Assembly: GCA_023484085.1 (NCBI GenBank)
Contig: JAMDAS010000008.1
Span: forward strand, 1-35,935
Direction: 5' to 3'
DNA: 35,935 nt
Source: Candidatus Omnitrophota bacterium
GTDB lineage: Bacteria; Ratteibacteria; UBA8468; B48-G9; DTJG01
The position numbers and the translations under genes were made by a program. The stretch's first letter is position 1, and the number at the start of each line of letters is the position of its first letter. The notes under the pieces are model-generated. The model saw only the letters and a list, made by a program, of their open reading frames with translations, made no database searches and was not told the origin of the DNA. Of this stretch, positions 17,052 through 25,706 are shown piece by piece.

Positions 17052-17106
17052 TTTACATTTTATTTTTTTAAGGGTATATTATAACAGAATATGAAACAAA
17101 ACATAT
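17052..17106 (+). promoter_or_regulatory. Promoter and operator of the LacI-type regulator
   Basis: TTTACA (17052-17057), a 17-base spacer and TATATT (17075-17080) are followed by ATATGAAACAAAACATAT at 17089-17106. The operator covers the predicted start point, indicating autorepression. An ATG at 17105 overlaps the operator end. Confidence 0.6.
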
Positions 17107-17143
17107 GAAAGAAACTATAACACTTAAAAAAAGCGGTTTGGAA

Positions 17144-18205
17144 ATGGTTCGTAATAGAGCAGTAACCCTTAAAGATATATGCAGAAAAACAGGTTATGCT
17201 GTTTCAACTATTTCTTCTGTTCTAAATAATGATGTTTCCTGTTTTGCCAGTCAAAAAGTAAAAGAAGAAATTCTTAAAACAGCAAAAGAATTTGGATATC
17301 ATCCAAATCTTCTTTATCGCGGTTTAAAAAAACAAAAAACCAATGTTATAGGTTTAATTGTTCCAAGTTTACGCACCCATATTACAAGGAGCATCACTGA
17401 ACTGATTGGTTCTTTTGCAGAAAAAGCAGGATACCATATCTTTATTGGATATAGTCATAATGATGTTGCAAAAGAAGAGATGCTTTTAAGAGATTTTGTC
17501 AGCCATAGGGTTGATGGAATTATACTCATTATAGCAGAAGAAGGAAAAAACAGGCAGGAGCTACAATATATCCTCAACCAAAATCTACCTTTTGTGACTA
17601 TAGGAAAGCTGAAAAGTTTTCCTTTTTCTTTTGTTTCAACAGATTACTATCTTGGGGGGCAATTAGCTGCATCTCACCTTGCAGAACTTGGACATAAAAA
17701 GGTGGGAATAATCTATTTGAGTGCAAGTGAGACAATATCCCAAAGAATAGCAGGATTTAAAGATACTGCATATAGATATATGATGAAAGTGGAAGAAATT
17801 CCTTTACAAAAAAATAAAAGAAGAATTTCAAAAGAAGAATTTGAAGAAGAAAAACTTATCCAGGAAACATGTGAGTACGCAAAAAAAGTTTTACACAAAA
17901 AAGATAGGCCTACTGCTATATTTGCCGGTAATGATGAAATAGCAGTGGGTGTTATAAAGACTGCTATAGAATCAGGTATAAAAGTCCCTGATGATTTATC
18001 GGTAATGGGATTTGATGATTCTTTGTCAGCTATATTCTCACCGGTTCCTTTGACTACTATCCGCCAAAAAAGACATGAAGTGTCTGAAATGGCAGTTAAA
18101 ATACTACTGAATAAAATTAACACAGGCACAGAAGAACAAGTTGAAAAATGGATTCCTACTGAACTTATAATTCGTTCTTCTACTGCTAAAGTCAAAATGG
18201 ATTAA
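17144..18205 (+). CDS. LacI-family transcriptional regulator 1
   Basis: This protein of about 353 residues has an N-terminal LacI helix-turn-helix (VTLKDICRKTGYAVSTISSVLNND, about 6-30), the hinge HPNLLYRGLKKQKTNVIGLIVP, and a periplasmic-binding-fold effector domain (about 60-350) with VDGIILI, LAELGHKKVGIIY, AIFAGNDEIAVGVIKTA and VMGFDD. The start at 17144 matches the usual LacI N-terminus. An ATG at 17105 is possible but has no ribosome-binding site and lies in the operator. It probably represses itself and the UroD-like gene at 15983 through ATATG-N8-CATAT. About 60 bases downstream comes pseudopilin C. The effector is unknown. Confidence 0.88.
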   Translation: MVRNRAVTLKDICRKTGYAVSTISSVLNNDVSCFASQKVKEEILKTAKEFGYHPNLLYRGLKKQKTNVIGLIVPSLRTHITRSITELIGSFAEKAGYHIFIGYSHNDVAKEEMLLRDFVSHRVDGIILIIAEEGKNRQELQYILNQNLPFVTIGKLKSFPFSFVSTDYYLGGQLAASHLAELGHKKVGIIYLSASETISQRIAGFKDTAYRYMMKVEEIPLQKNKRRISKEEFEEEKLIQETCEYAKKVLHKKDRPTAIFAGNDEIAVGVIKTAIESGIKVPDDLSVMGFDDSLSAIFSPVPLTTIRQKRHEVSEMAVKILLNKINTGTEEQVEKWIPTELIIRSSTAKVKMD

Positions 18206-18265
18206 TGGGGTAACTAAGAATATATTTTATATTGGGAAAAAATGCTGAGGAGGAGGTGAATAAAA

Positions 18266-19225
18266 ATGAGAAATACGATAGTCCGACAAGTAGTGTGGCG
18301 GAAAGAAGTGAAACGAGCATTCGTCAATCTTTTAGGCGGAAAAGAAACAATAATCGGCATTGATGCCGAAAAGGAGGGAAATAAAATGTCTATAAAACAG
18401 ACAAAAGCAAGGAATACCAACGGAATAGCCGCGTTCACATTAATAGAATTACTGGTGGTAATAGCAATCATTGCTATTCTTGCAGCAATGTTACTGCCAG
18501 CTCTGGAGACGGCAAGAGCAAGGGCAAGGGCAATAGTAGGATTAAATAATTTAAAAGAGATAGGTCTGGCTGTAATAATGTATACCAATGATTATAATGG
18601 TTTTTTCCCTGTCCAAAGTGGTTGGAACGCATGGGTGCAGGGAACGGCTGAATACTGGAACCAATACGGCCAGGGTTGGGGACCATATATATCAGGACAG
18701 AATCAATTATTCCCTTATATTTTTGGAAACCGCACAGGAGCGCCGGGAAGCAATAGTACTGTTAGTCTTGCAACCTGTGCGAAATATTTTGCTTCGCCTA
18801 ATTATATTGCTGAAGAAGGTATCGGTTCAAACTGGTGGCAATTTTCCAGCAGTTGGGGCAGTGGTAGCGCTGGTACGGGTTTTGAGAGGAGTATGATACC
18901 CGGCCAGGCTTTTGCCCCTGGAATGGGTCATCAATGTGTTTTGATACAAGGTGTTCCTATGCCTTCTCAGGCGGTTTATATGTGGGATAATATAGGGCAT
19001 TATTGGGGAGATTTTAATGAGTCAGGCCCCGAGGGAAGCACTCAATTCACACTCAATCGTTTATATGTGGATGGACATGTGTCAATGGATCAGTTTAATA
19101 AAAATTCCCCATGGAAAAATCTATCAAGTGGGATTGGAGATGGTAGAGATTTTAGTATTTCCAATTGGTATAATCCCGGACCAGGTGGTGGCACATCTGC
19201 GGCAAGAATTGAATGGGGCTGGTAA
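18266..19225 (+). CDS. Pseudopilin-like protein, prepilin N-terminal motif (copy C), with two possible starts
   Basis: The mature part begins at the prepilin motif [26 protein letters not shown], with Ala rather than Gly before Phe. It continues [36 protein letters not shown] and ends with the DG-type motif [11 protein letters not shown]. Two in-frame starts are both strongly supported. ATG 18266 has AGGAGGTGA 7 bases upstream (319 residues). ATG 18386 has AGGAGG 8 bases upstream (279 residues, a 15-residue leader). The 120 bases between them encode MRN...WRKE..., similar to the copy B leader, and contain three hairpins. The long leader may therefore be regulatory. The next gene, 12 bases downstream, is a secreted DUF4838 protein. 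Confidence 0.85.
   Translation: MRNTIVRQVVWRKEVKRAFVNLLGGKETIIGIDAEKEGNKMSIKQTKARNTNGIAAFTLIELLVVIAIIAILAAMLLPALETARARARAIVGLNNLKEIGLAVIMYTNDYNGFFPVQSGWNAWVQGTAEYWNQYGQGWGPYISGQNQLFPYIFGNRTGAPGSNSTVSLATCAKYFASPNYIAEEGIGSNWWQFSSSWGSGSAGTGFERSMIPGQAFAPGMGHQCVLIQGVPMPSQAVYMWDNIGHYWGDFNESGPEGSTQFTLNRLYVDGHVSMDQFNKNSPWKNLSSGIGDGRDFSISNWYNPGPGGGTSAARIEWGW
18282..18369 (+). other. Three hairpins in the pseudopilin C leader, the last abutting a second ribosome-binding site
   Basis: Hairpin 1 (18282-18302): TCCGAC-N9-GGCGGA, with one mismatch. Hairpin 2 (18320-18340): TTCGTC-N9-GGCGGA, all pairs formed with two G-U. Hairpin 3 (18354-18369): TCGGCA-TTGA-TGCCGA, a perfect 6-bp tetraloop ending two bases before AGGAGG of the 18386 start. 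The first two share their flanks with 12503-12523 and with each other. Confidence 0.6.
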
Positions 19226-19237
19226 AATAAACAACAA

Positions 19238-22200
19238 ATGAAAATTTTACAATATTTTATAGTAAGTGCTATTTGTGTGATTTTTGTGGATATGCTTCTT
19301 TCTGTTCAAACGCAAGCAAAAGAAAGAACTATTGTTTTTCAGAATGGGTTTAATGGATACAATGGCACTTCTGAAACTATTATAAAGGGAAATCCGTCTT
19401 CTGAGGAAATAATGAATTTTGGAGGTGAAGACGAGATGATAATTTCAGGAGTGCCATGGGGCGGATGGGAAGATATGGGTTTGATTAGATTTAAGAATAT
19501 TATTGGTAATTCCACTAATCAAATTCCTGTAAATGCAGATATAGTTTCAGCACAATTATTGTTATACAAAACTGCTGATCAGCCCACTGATGCAGGACAA
19601 TATAAAAATGATTACATAGATGCATTTATGATGATTAGCCCATGGAAAGCAGGCACCCAGCAAGATAAACCTCAAAAAGGAGCTTCTTGTTTTCTCTACC
19701 GCATATATAGTCCAGAACTTTCAGAATACTGGGGGAATAAAAATGAAAATGAGAAAGGGCCCGTTAGAAATGTTGATTATAGCATAAAAGAATATGCTAC
19801 AGCGCCGTTGGTTCCTAAAAAGACCAATACATGGATATCATGGAATGTAACACAAATAGTTAAGAAATGGGTTAAAGGGGGAAAAAACTATGGGTTTTAT
19901 CTTGTCAGCAGTGGTTTCTGGGTAGGCGCACAGGTTATCTCATCTAAGTTTGAAAATCAGACACTGAGGCCAAAGTTAGTGGTAACCTTTAAAGATACAT
20001 CTTATGCAAAGACGGGTGGCACTCTGGATCTGATTGCCCCTGTGAAAATGCCGCCTACTATTGTTATCAGTGTCAATGCGACTGCATCAGAACAGTTTGC
20101 GGCGCAGCAGCTATCTGAGTATTTAAAAAGAATTACAGGGCAAAAAGTTCCCATTATTACAGATAATAATACAAATTCCGTAAAAAGTATCATTATTGCA
20201 GTGGGGAAAAACAAGCTTACAGAGTCTATTTTTAAGAATGCTCATCTCGGTGTGGAACAGTTTATTATTGATGTAAAACCAGATATGCTGATTATTGTTG
20301 GTGGTATGAAACCGCCAATAACAAACAGTAATGGCCAGGTTTTTGTCAGGGATAGAGGAACCCTTTACGGCGTGTATCATTTTTTAGAACGTTTGGGTGT
20401 AAGGTGGTATAGGCCTGAATCCTGGGGTACATATATTCCAAAAGAAAAAAAGATTGTTCTGAAATTAGGTGAAACAAAAGAATCTCCTGGTTTTGCATGG
20501 AGATGGGGTATTAATGATTATCAGTGGTGGCAGCATGAGACATTATATCAGAGACAAAGAACTCATTTATGGGCAGTAAGAAATGGAGAAAATGTTGACC
20601 TATGGACTGGCCCAAAACTTGGTGGATACAGATATATAAGTTTTGACCAGGATATATCACGTTTTGTTCCTGCAAGTCAGTACTATGCCAAACATCCTGA
20701 ATATTTTGCATTGATAGATGGGAAAAGGAACAATAGCCCTTATAATCAGTTAAGCTTTCCCAACCCGAATGTTCAAAGATTAGTAGCACAAGGGATTATT
20801 GCAGAGGCAAAAAGCAATCCTGAGGTAGAAGTGCTATCTATTTCACCGAATGATGGGTCAATGTGGTCTCAGGGTAAAAAATCCATGTCATGGGATAATC
20901 CACACCAGTTAACACCCTGGAGCACTGTTTCAATGAGTAACAGGGTATTCAGGTTTGATAATATTATCGCAAAGATGGTGGCAAAAAAATATCATGATGT
21001 TAAATTAGGGACTCTTGCTTATTATGATACTGCTGAACCGCCTACCCTTGTTAAAAAAATTCAGTCTAATATTGTAGTTCAATTATCTCCTTATGGATCT
21101 GCCTATAGTGATTATTCCAGACCTCTTTACGATCTGCATTCAGTGCAGAATCATCGTTTTCTTAAAGCATTACTTGGATGGATAAAGATCCTTGGCAATC
21201 CAAAACGGTTAAGCACCTATGAATACTGGAGTGGTTATGACTGGTATGGGCCCTTGCCAGTTATTCAGACCATGGTAGATAGATTAAGAGCATACCATAA
21301 TCTGGGTTTAGCAGGAGTTTATAACCAGGCAGGTGGAAATACAAGCTGGGGACCTCAGGGATTGGATTATTATATGTTTACAAAACTGATGTGGAACCCG
21401 AATATGAATGTTAAAAAAGAACTGAATCTTTACTATCACAACTATTTTGGACCTGCTGCAGCAGCAATGAAAAATTATTATCAAACAATGGAAAATGCAG
21501 CGCAAAAAGGTCCTTATTTTGGGTCAGGTGGATATGATGTCTGGAATCTTTTTACTCCTGAGCTACTCAATAAAATGGGTATGTATATGACAGAGGCAAA
21601 AAAATTAGTAGCAGGAAAACCTTTATATGAGAAACGGTTTGAAGGAGTCTGGGCGGGATATGAATTTGACAAAAAATATCAGAAAATCCATAAACTAATT
21701 AATGAAAACAAGTTGCCCGAAGCTGGTAAAAAAGCAAAAGAATTGATAAATTTTGTAGAAAGTTTTAAGGATGGTTGGGTATTTGATAATGGGGTAAATC
21801 CGGATGCTGAACCACTGGGGCATCTGAAATATGAGTTTAAAAAAATAATTCAATTGCAAAGTTATGAGTCTGTTTTTCAAAATCCTAAGGTTTTACAGGT
21901 TCTTAATACAGGATGGTATTTTAAAACAGACCCACAGAATATTGGATTAAAAAATGGCTGGGAGAAATCTAACTACTCTCTAAAAGGATGGGCAATTCTT
22001 AACGCAACTGAACATTATAATAGTCAAGGGTATCCTAATTATTATGGTATATCCTTTTATAGACATGCTTTTAGGTCTCCTATCGTAAAAGTGGATGAGC
22101 ATATTATACTTTTTTTTGGCGCAGTAGATGGAGATGCAACAATATATATCAATGATAAAAAAATTGGATTTCATGCAGGAAATAATGCTAATGGATGGGA

Positions 22201-22357
22201 TAAACCATTCTGGTTTGATATTACAGATTTTGTTAAAAAAGGTGATAATGATATAAATTGGCTCGCAGTTCGTGTGAAAAAAACTTCTTTCCTGGGGGGT
22301 ATCTGGAAAGGGGTTCAGATTATGAAAGTATCCGGTATACGGGAAACAACAAAATAA
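19238..22357 (+). CDS. Secreted DNRLRE / DUF4838 (alpha-glucuronidase-like N-terminus) protein
   Basis: This 1039-residue protein has a Sec signal peptide (MKILQYFIVSAICVIFVDML..., cleavage near TQA, residue 28). A DNRLRE/CBM96-like jelly roll follows (about 30-250: MGLIRFKNIIGN, SAQLLLYKTAD, WNVTQIVKKWVKGGKNYGFYL, LRPKLVVTF). A GH67-type N-terminal domain (about 265-400: EQFAAQQLSEYLKRITGQKVPII) leads into a DUF4838 catalytic-like barrel (about 415-720, with VEVLSISPNDGSMWSQG). The C-terminal jelly roll (about 890-1035: GDATIYINDKKIGFHAGN) resembles GH2 sugar-binding domains. DUF4838 enzymes are poorly characterised; alpha-glucuronidase-like activity is plausible but unproven. The 12-base gap and missing ribosome-binding site suggest coupling to pseudopilin C. 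Confidence 0.75.
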   Translation: MKILQYFIVSAICVIFVDMLLSVQTQAKERTIVFQNGFNGYNGTSETIIKGNPSSEEIMNFGGEDEMIISGVPWGGWEDMGLIRFKNIIGNSTNQIPVNADIVSAQLLLYKTADQPTDAGQYKNDYIDAFMMISPWKAGTQQDKPQKGASCFLYRIYSPELSEYWGNKNENEKGPVRNVDYSIKEYATAPLVPKKTNTWISWNVTQIVKKWVKGGKNYGFYLVSSGFWVGAQVISSKFENQTLRPKLVVTFKDTSYAKTGGTLDLIAPVKMPPTIVISVNATASEQFAAQQLSEYLKRITGQKVPIITDNNTNSVKSIIIAVGKNKLTESIFKNAHLGVEQFIIDVKPDMLIIVGGMKPPITNSNGQVFVRDRGTLYGVYHFLERLGVRWYRPESWGTYIPKEKKIVLKLGETKESPGFAWRWGINDYQWWQHETLYQRQRTHLWAVRNGENVDLWTGPKLGGYRYISFDQDISRFVPASQYYAKHPEYFALIDGKRNNSPYNQLSFPNPNVQRLVAQGIIAEAKSNPEVEVLSISPNDGSMWSQGKKSMSWDNPHQLTPWSTVSMSNRVFRFDNIIAKMVAKKYHDVKLGTLAYYDTAEPPTLVKKIQSNIVVQLSPYGSAYSDYSRPLYDLHSVQNHRFLKALLGWIKILGNPKRLSTYEYWSGYDWYGPLPVIQTMVDRLRAYHNLGLAGVYNQAGGNTSWGPQGLDYYMFTKLMWNPNMNVKKELNLYYHNYFGPAAAAMKNYYQTMENAAQKGPYFGSGGYDVWNLFTPELLNKMGMYMTEAKKLVAGKPLYEKRFEGVWAGYEFDKKYQKIHKLINENKLPEAGKKAKELINFVESFKDGWVFDNGVNPDAEPLGHLKYEFKKIIQLQSYESVFQNPKVLQVLNTGWYFKTDPQNIGLKNGWEKSNYSLKGWAILNATEHYNSQGYPNYYGISFYRHAFRSPIVKVDEHIILFFGAVDGDATIYINDKKIGFHAGNNANGWDKPFWFDITDFVKKGDNDINWLAVRVKKTSFLGGIWKGVQIMKVSGIRETTK

Positions 22358-22407
22358 CCATATAAAAAATAAAGTGGTAAATTGTTAACTTTATATAGGA
22401 GAAAACA

Positions 22408-24336
22408 ATGAAAAAACGAATGTGGGATAAAATAGTCATGCCTATTAAAAACAAGGATCATTTGTTGACGGGCAAAAGATATGAAGCATCAGTGCCTGAT
22501 ACGCTGGATCTTACTGACAGGGCTGAATTCGCCATCAATGCTTTAACCGGCATCATAAACGAAAAACAGAATTACGAATGCCTCTGGAGATGGAAATACG
22601 TTCCGCTGACTCTTTTCCACCATTCCAACGAATGGAACGACTCCAACCCCCGGTCAATAGAAGCGCTTACTTTACTGCGATTGGTAACAGGGAGCAATTA
22701 TAAACTCGCCGTTGAAGAAACAATGCTGGATTCAGTGTTTTCCCGTATAGGCGACGACGGCCTGTTTTATAATGCGCCGTACCGGCCGGATGCGCCTTGG
22801 CGCAGTGGCGGCTATGCCAGGGTAAAGACGTGGCGGACCGATGAAGATTACAGTTCGGTTCCGGGAAGTGCACAATTGCTTATTGCTTTGCTGGCACGAT
22901 ATCAGGCAGAGCACGATTCAAGATTACTGAAGCATGCGGAGAAACTTGTCGCGGCTTTGCTCAGAATTGCTGTTTATAAGGATGATTATGCCTACTATCC
23001 GATGACCACCGAAACCGGGTTTGACTGCGGATACTTTAAGAAAACAGGCTGGCCGGATACGAAAGAACCACTCAATGAGTTTGGAAGTCCTGAAGGCTGT
23101 GTCAATCCCTATTATGCCATAATTCTGCGGGCGCTTTCCCGTTGGTATGCCCTGACCGGCGATAAAAAAGCCATTGAAACGGCACGGAAATTGACCGGAT
23201 ATATGCTCAAACCAAACATGTGGCTTGGCAACATTCAGAATTGGGGAACAGAAACTTTTCGGGTCTGGAGCGCTCACGGCGGGCTGCAGAGAAGACCGGC
23301 AGCTCTTTTTAAAGGACATGTTGTAGGTTTGACCTACACTCTCCACGGACTTATAGAGTATGCCCGCATCACCAATAATGCCTATCTCAAAGAGTTTGTG
23401 CGCCAGGGGTATGAGCACATCAGAAATTTCGGTCTTGCCCGCATTGGCATGTACGGAGAGAACATCGCCAACAACCTCATGGCCGCAGTGGCTATCAGGT
23501 TGAGCGATGCCGGAGTAGGCGACTACTGGGAAGATGTTGACCAGCACGTTCGCAACGCCATGGTGGAGGACCAGTTTATTGATGCCGGTATGTTGAGGGA
23601 AATATCCAGGGAAAAAGATCTGCCCGGAGAATATGGAGAGTGGAGCATCGAACGGCTCCTTGGCGCATTGAGGCATGACGGCGGTTTTGGTCCGCACTGG
23701 GTGCTTGACCCTACCAACAACGGAACAGAAGCCTCCGTTTACGTGGAACCTTTTTATTACGTATGGGAAAGTATCACAAGATACAATAAAGAAAACGGAT
23801 ACGTCAATCTGCTCTTGAACCGGGTTTCGCCGTGGTGTGATATTGATAGTCACCTGCCGTACGAGGGGAAAGTAACCCTCCATAACAAAACTTGTCGTAC
23901 CCTGTCGGTAAGGATGCCAAAGTGGGTGGATAAGACCGTGGTGACTTGCCGGATAAACGATAAAGAGGCCCCATTTTTTTGGACAGGGAACTATATGACT
24001 ATGGTTGGTCTCTACGGCAGGGAGAAAATAACCATTAAGTTTCCGATGGTGGAGCGGGTTGAAGAATATTATCTGTTAAAATATGAAGCTGATTCTCTCT
24101 GGTATAAGGAAATAGATTCGCTTCCGCGCTACGTTCTTCATATGAAGGGAAACACTTGTGTCAAGGTAGAGTTTCCGAATAAAGAGAATTTTACGGTTGG
24201 TCGGGAAAAGTGGCCGGACTATGCCAGACCTGTCCCTGAAGGATACCCGGTTTACCAGCGGGACCGCTACCGGAAGAAAAGCGCACCACTGAAAGAAAAA
24301 ACAAGGTATGTTGCCCCCCTCGTGGTTGATTGGTAG
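22408..24336 (+). CDS. GH127-like (beta-L-arabinofuranosidase family, DUF1680-type) glycosidase
   Basis: This 642-residue protein has an (alpha/alpha)6-barrel-like region (about 25-455: SAQLLIALLARYQAEHDSRLLKHAEKLV, YYAIILRALSRWYALTGDKKAIETARKL, HGLIEYARITNNAYL). It then has the beta-sandwich tail typical of GH127/GH146: VNLLLNRVSPWCDIDSHLPYEGKVTLHNKTCRTLSVRMPKWV..., then REKITIKFPM. The Cys-rich zinc site of characterised GH127 enzymes is not evident, so the activity could differ. There is no signal peptide. AGGAGA lies 8 bases before the ATG. The gene is visibly richer in G+C and in GC-ending codons than everything around it, which suggests a separate origin. Confidence 0.65.
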   Translation: MKKRMWDKIVMPIKNKDHLLTGKRYEASVPDTLDLTDRAEFAINALTGIINEKQNYECLWRWKYVPLTLFHHSNEWNDSNPRSIEALTLLRLVTGSNYKLAVEETMLDSVFSRIGDDGLFYNAPYRPDAPWRSGGYARVKTWRTDEDYSSVPGSAQLLIALLARYQAEHDSRLLKHAEKLVAALLRIAVYKDDYAYYPMTTETGFDCGYFKKTGWPDTKEPLNEFGSPEGCVNPYYAIILRALSRWYALTGDKKAIETARKLTGYMLKPNMWLGNIQNWGTETFRVWSAHGGLQRRPAALFKGHVVGLTYTLHGLIEYARITNNAYLKEFVRQGYEHIRNFGLARIGMYGENIANNLMAAVAIRLSDAGVGDYWEDVDQHVRNAMVEDQFIDAGMLREISREKDLPGEYGEWSIERLLGALRHDGGFGPHWVLDPTNNGTEASVYVEPFYYVWESITRYNKENGYVNLLLNRVSPWCDIDSHLPYEGKVTLHNKTCRTLSVRMPKWVDKTVVTCRINDKEAPFFWTGNYMTMVGLYGREKITIKFPMVERVEEYYLLKYEADSLWYKEIDSLPRYVLHMKGNTCVKVEFPNKENFTVGREKWPDYARPVPEGYPVYQRDRYRKKSAPLKEKTRYVAPLVVDW

Positions 24337-24487
24337 ACAGTAGTTACCGCGGGGTTTAGTGGATATTTACTATATTTATTAGATAAGGTCTGTGATATAA
24401 TAAAGATAAGGTAATTTTTTCTTAAAATATATTAAAGCAATGAAAAAAACCAAAAGTCAAAATATCACTGCCCAATAAAATAAACAA

Positions 24488-24523
24488 ATCGTTGTTGATA
24501 AATCGTTGCATTTATAGTAAAAT
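24488..24523 (+). promoter_or_regulatory. Promoter with AACGAT-N8-AACGAT operator before the UroD-Gfo/Idh-UxaE operon
   Basis: TTGATA (24495-24500), a 17-base spacer and TAAAAT (24518-24523) form a plausible promoter. ATCGTT occurs at 24488-24493 and 24502-24507, which on the minus strand is AACGAT-N8-AACGAT with the same 14-base period as at 11435. The operator overlaps the -35 element and spacer, consistent with repression. The rest of the gap 24337-24557 holds only AT-rich sequence without a clear terminator. Confidence 0.55.
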
Positions 24524-24557
24524 ACAAAAATATAAACAATAAAATAAAAGGAATAAA

Positions 24558-25685
24558 ATGACTGAAAGAGAAAGATTTCTTGAAACAGTGTTATTCGGCA
24601 GGCCGGATAAGGTTCCGTTTTCCCCAGGTGTGCCCAGGGAATCCACACTGAAGCGATGGCATAAAGAAGGTTTGCCTTCAGACCGCAACTGGTATGAATT
24701 TTTACTTGAAACCCTTAGTATAAAACAAGAACCGGTAAATTTGAGAGAAAATCTTGATGTTTCTTTTAAAATGATGCCGCAATTTGAAGAGAAAGTTTTA
24801 GAACATAAAGATGGCCATTATCTTATACGAGATTGGATGGGCGCTGTTGTAGAGATTTCCGATAAATATGACTATACGTACATCCGTCAGGCAAAGGATT
24901 TTGTAACAAGAAAGTGGCACAGGTTCCCTGTTGAAAACCATTCTGACTGGGAAAAAATAAAATTCAGGTATAATCCTGATGACCCTGGTAGATTTTCAAA
25001 AGACTTTAGTGAGAAATGCAGCAGGCTTCGCAACAGGGATTATGTTTTTTCCATTGGTTTTAACGGTCCTTTCTGGCAGTTGAGAGAATGGTGCGGATTT
25101 GAGAACCTGTGTATATTGATGGCTGAAGAACCGGATTTTGTTTCTGAAATGACAAATTTCTGGCAGGATTTTGCAGCAAAAATTCTCGGGAAGGTTTTAG
25201 CGGAAATTGTCCCTGACCACGTTCTTATTTCTGAGGACATGGCTTATAAGGAAAAAAGTATGATATCCTCCGGTATGGTTGAAAAATTTCTTATGCCATC
25301 ATGGAAAACATGGCTTGATGTTGTAAAATTATCCGGCTGTCCTGTAGTGGAAATAGATTCAGACGGGTATATTGGTGAGTTACTTCCTTTATGGATTGAA
25401 GCGGGTTTTAATCTCTGTGTTCCTGTTGAGATAGCTGCCGGTAATGACCTGCTCAGATATCGGAAGGAATTTGGTAAAAAAATGGCATACAGGGGAGGCA
25501 TTGATAAAAGATTAATTGCAAAAGGCGGTTCGGCACTTGAAAAAGAAATTAAACGGGTGGTTCCATTTTTACTTAAAGATGGCGGGTACATCCCGGGCTG
25601 TGACCATGGTGTGCCTTCAGACATATCATGGAATAATTTTGTGGAGTATAGTAAACTAATTGCAAAATTAACAGGTTGGATTTAA
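24558..25685 (+). CDS. Uroporphyrinogen decarboxylase-superfamily protein (MtaA/UroD-like), copy 3
   Basis: This 375-residue protein starts MTERERFLETVLFGRPDKVPF. It carries ISEDMAYKEKSMISSGMVEKFLMPSWKTWL and the block PVVEIDSDGYIGELLPLWIEAGFNLCVPVE. At the zinc-site position of MtaA it has Glu265-Ile-Asp267-Ser-Asp-Gly, with no His or Cys, so classical corrinoid methyl transfer is not supported. AAAGGA precedes the ATG. It heads an operon with a Gfo/Idh/MocA oxidoreductase, UxaE and an esterase-like hydrolase, which places it close to uronate catabolism. It is only distantly related to copies 1 and 2. Function is unknown. Confidence 0.8.
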   Translation: MTERERFLETVLFGRPDKVPFSPGVPRESTLKRWHKEGLPSDRNWYEFLLETLSIKQEPVNLRENLDVSFKMMPQFEEKVLEHKDGHYLIRDWMGAVVEISDKYDYTYIRQAKDFVTRKWHRFPVENHSDWEKIKFRYNPDDPGRFSKDFSEKCSRLRNRDYVFSIGFNGPFWQLREWCGFENLCILMAEEPDFVSEMTNFWQDFAAKILGKVLAEIVPDHVLISEDMAYKEKSMISSGMVEKFLMPSWKTWLDVVKLSGCPVVEIDSDGYIGELLPLWIEAGFNLCVPVEIAAGNDLLRYRKEFGKKMAYRGGIDKRLIAKGGSALEKEIKRVVPFLLKDGGYIPGCDHGVPSDISWNNFVEYSKLIAKLTGWI

Positions 25686-25706
25686 GTTGAAAGGGGAAAA
25701 ATTTAA

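Noticed and set aside
17713-18195. 160-codon minus-strand open frame inside LacI regulator 1
   Set aside because: It is the antisense shadow of a well-supported LacI effector domain.
22924-23883. 319-codon antisense open frame
   Set aside because: It is a shadow of the GC-richer GH127-like gene; the translation shows no recognisable domain and no ribosome-binding site context.
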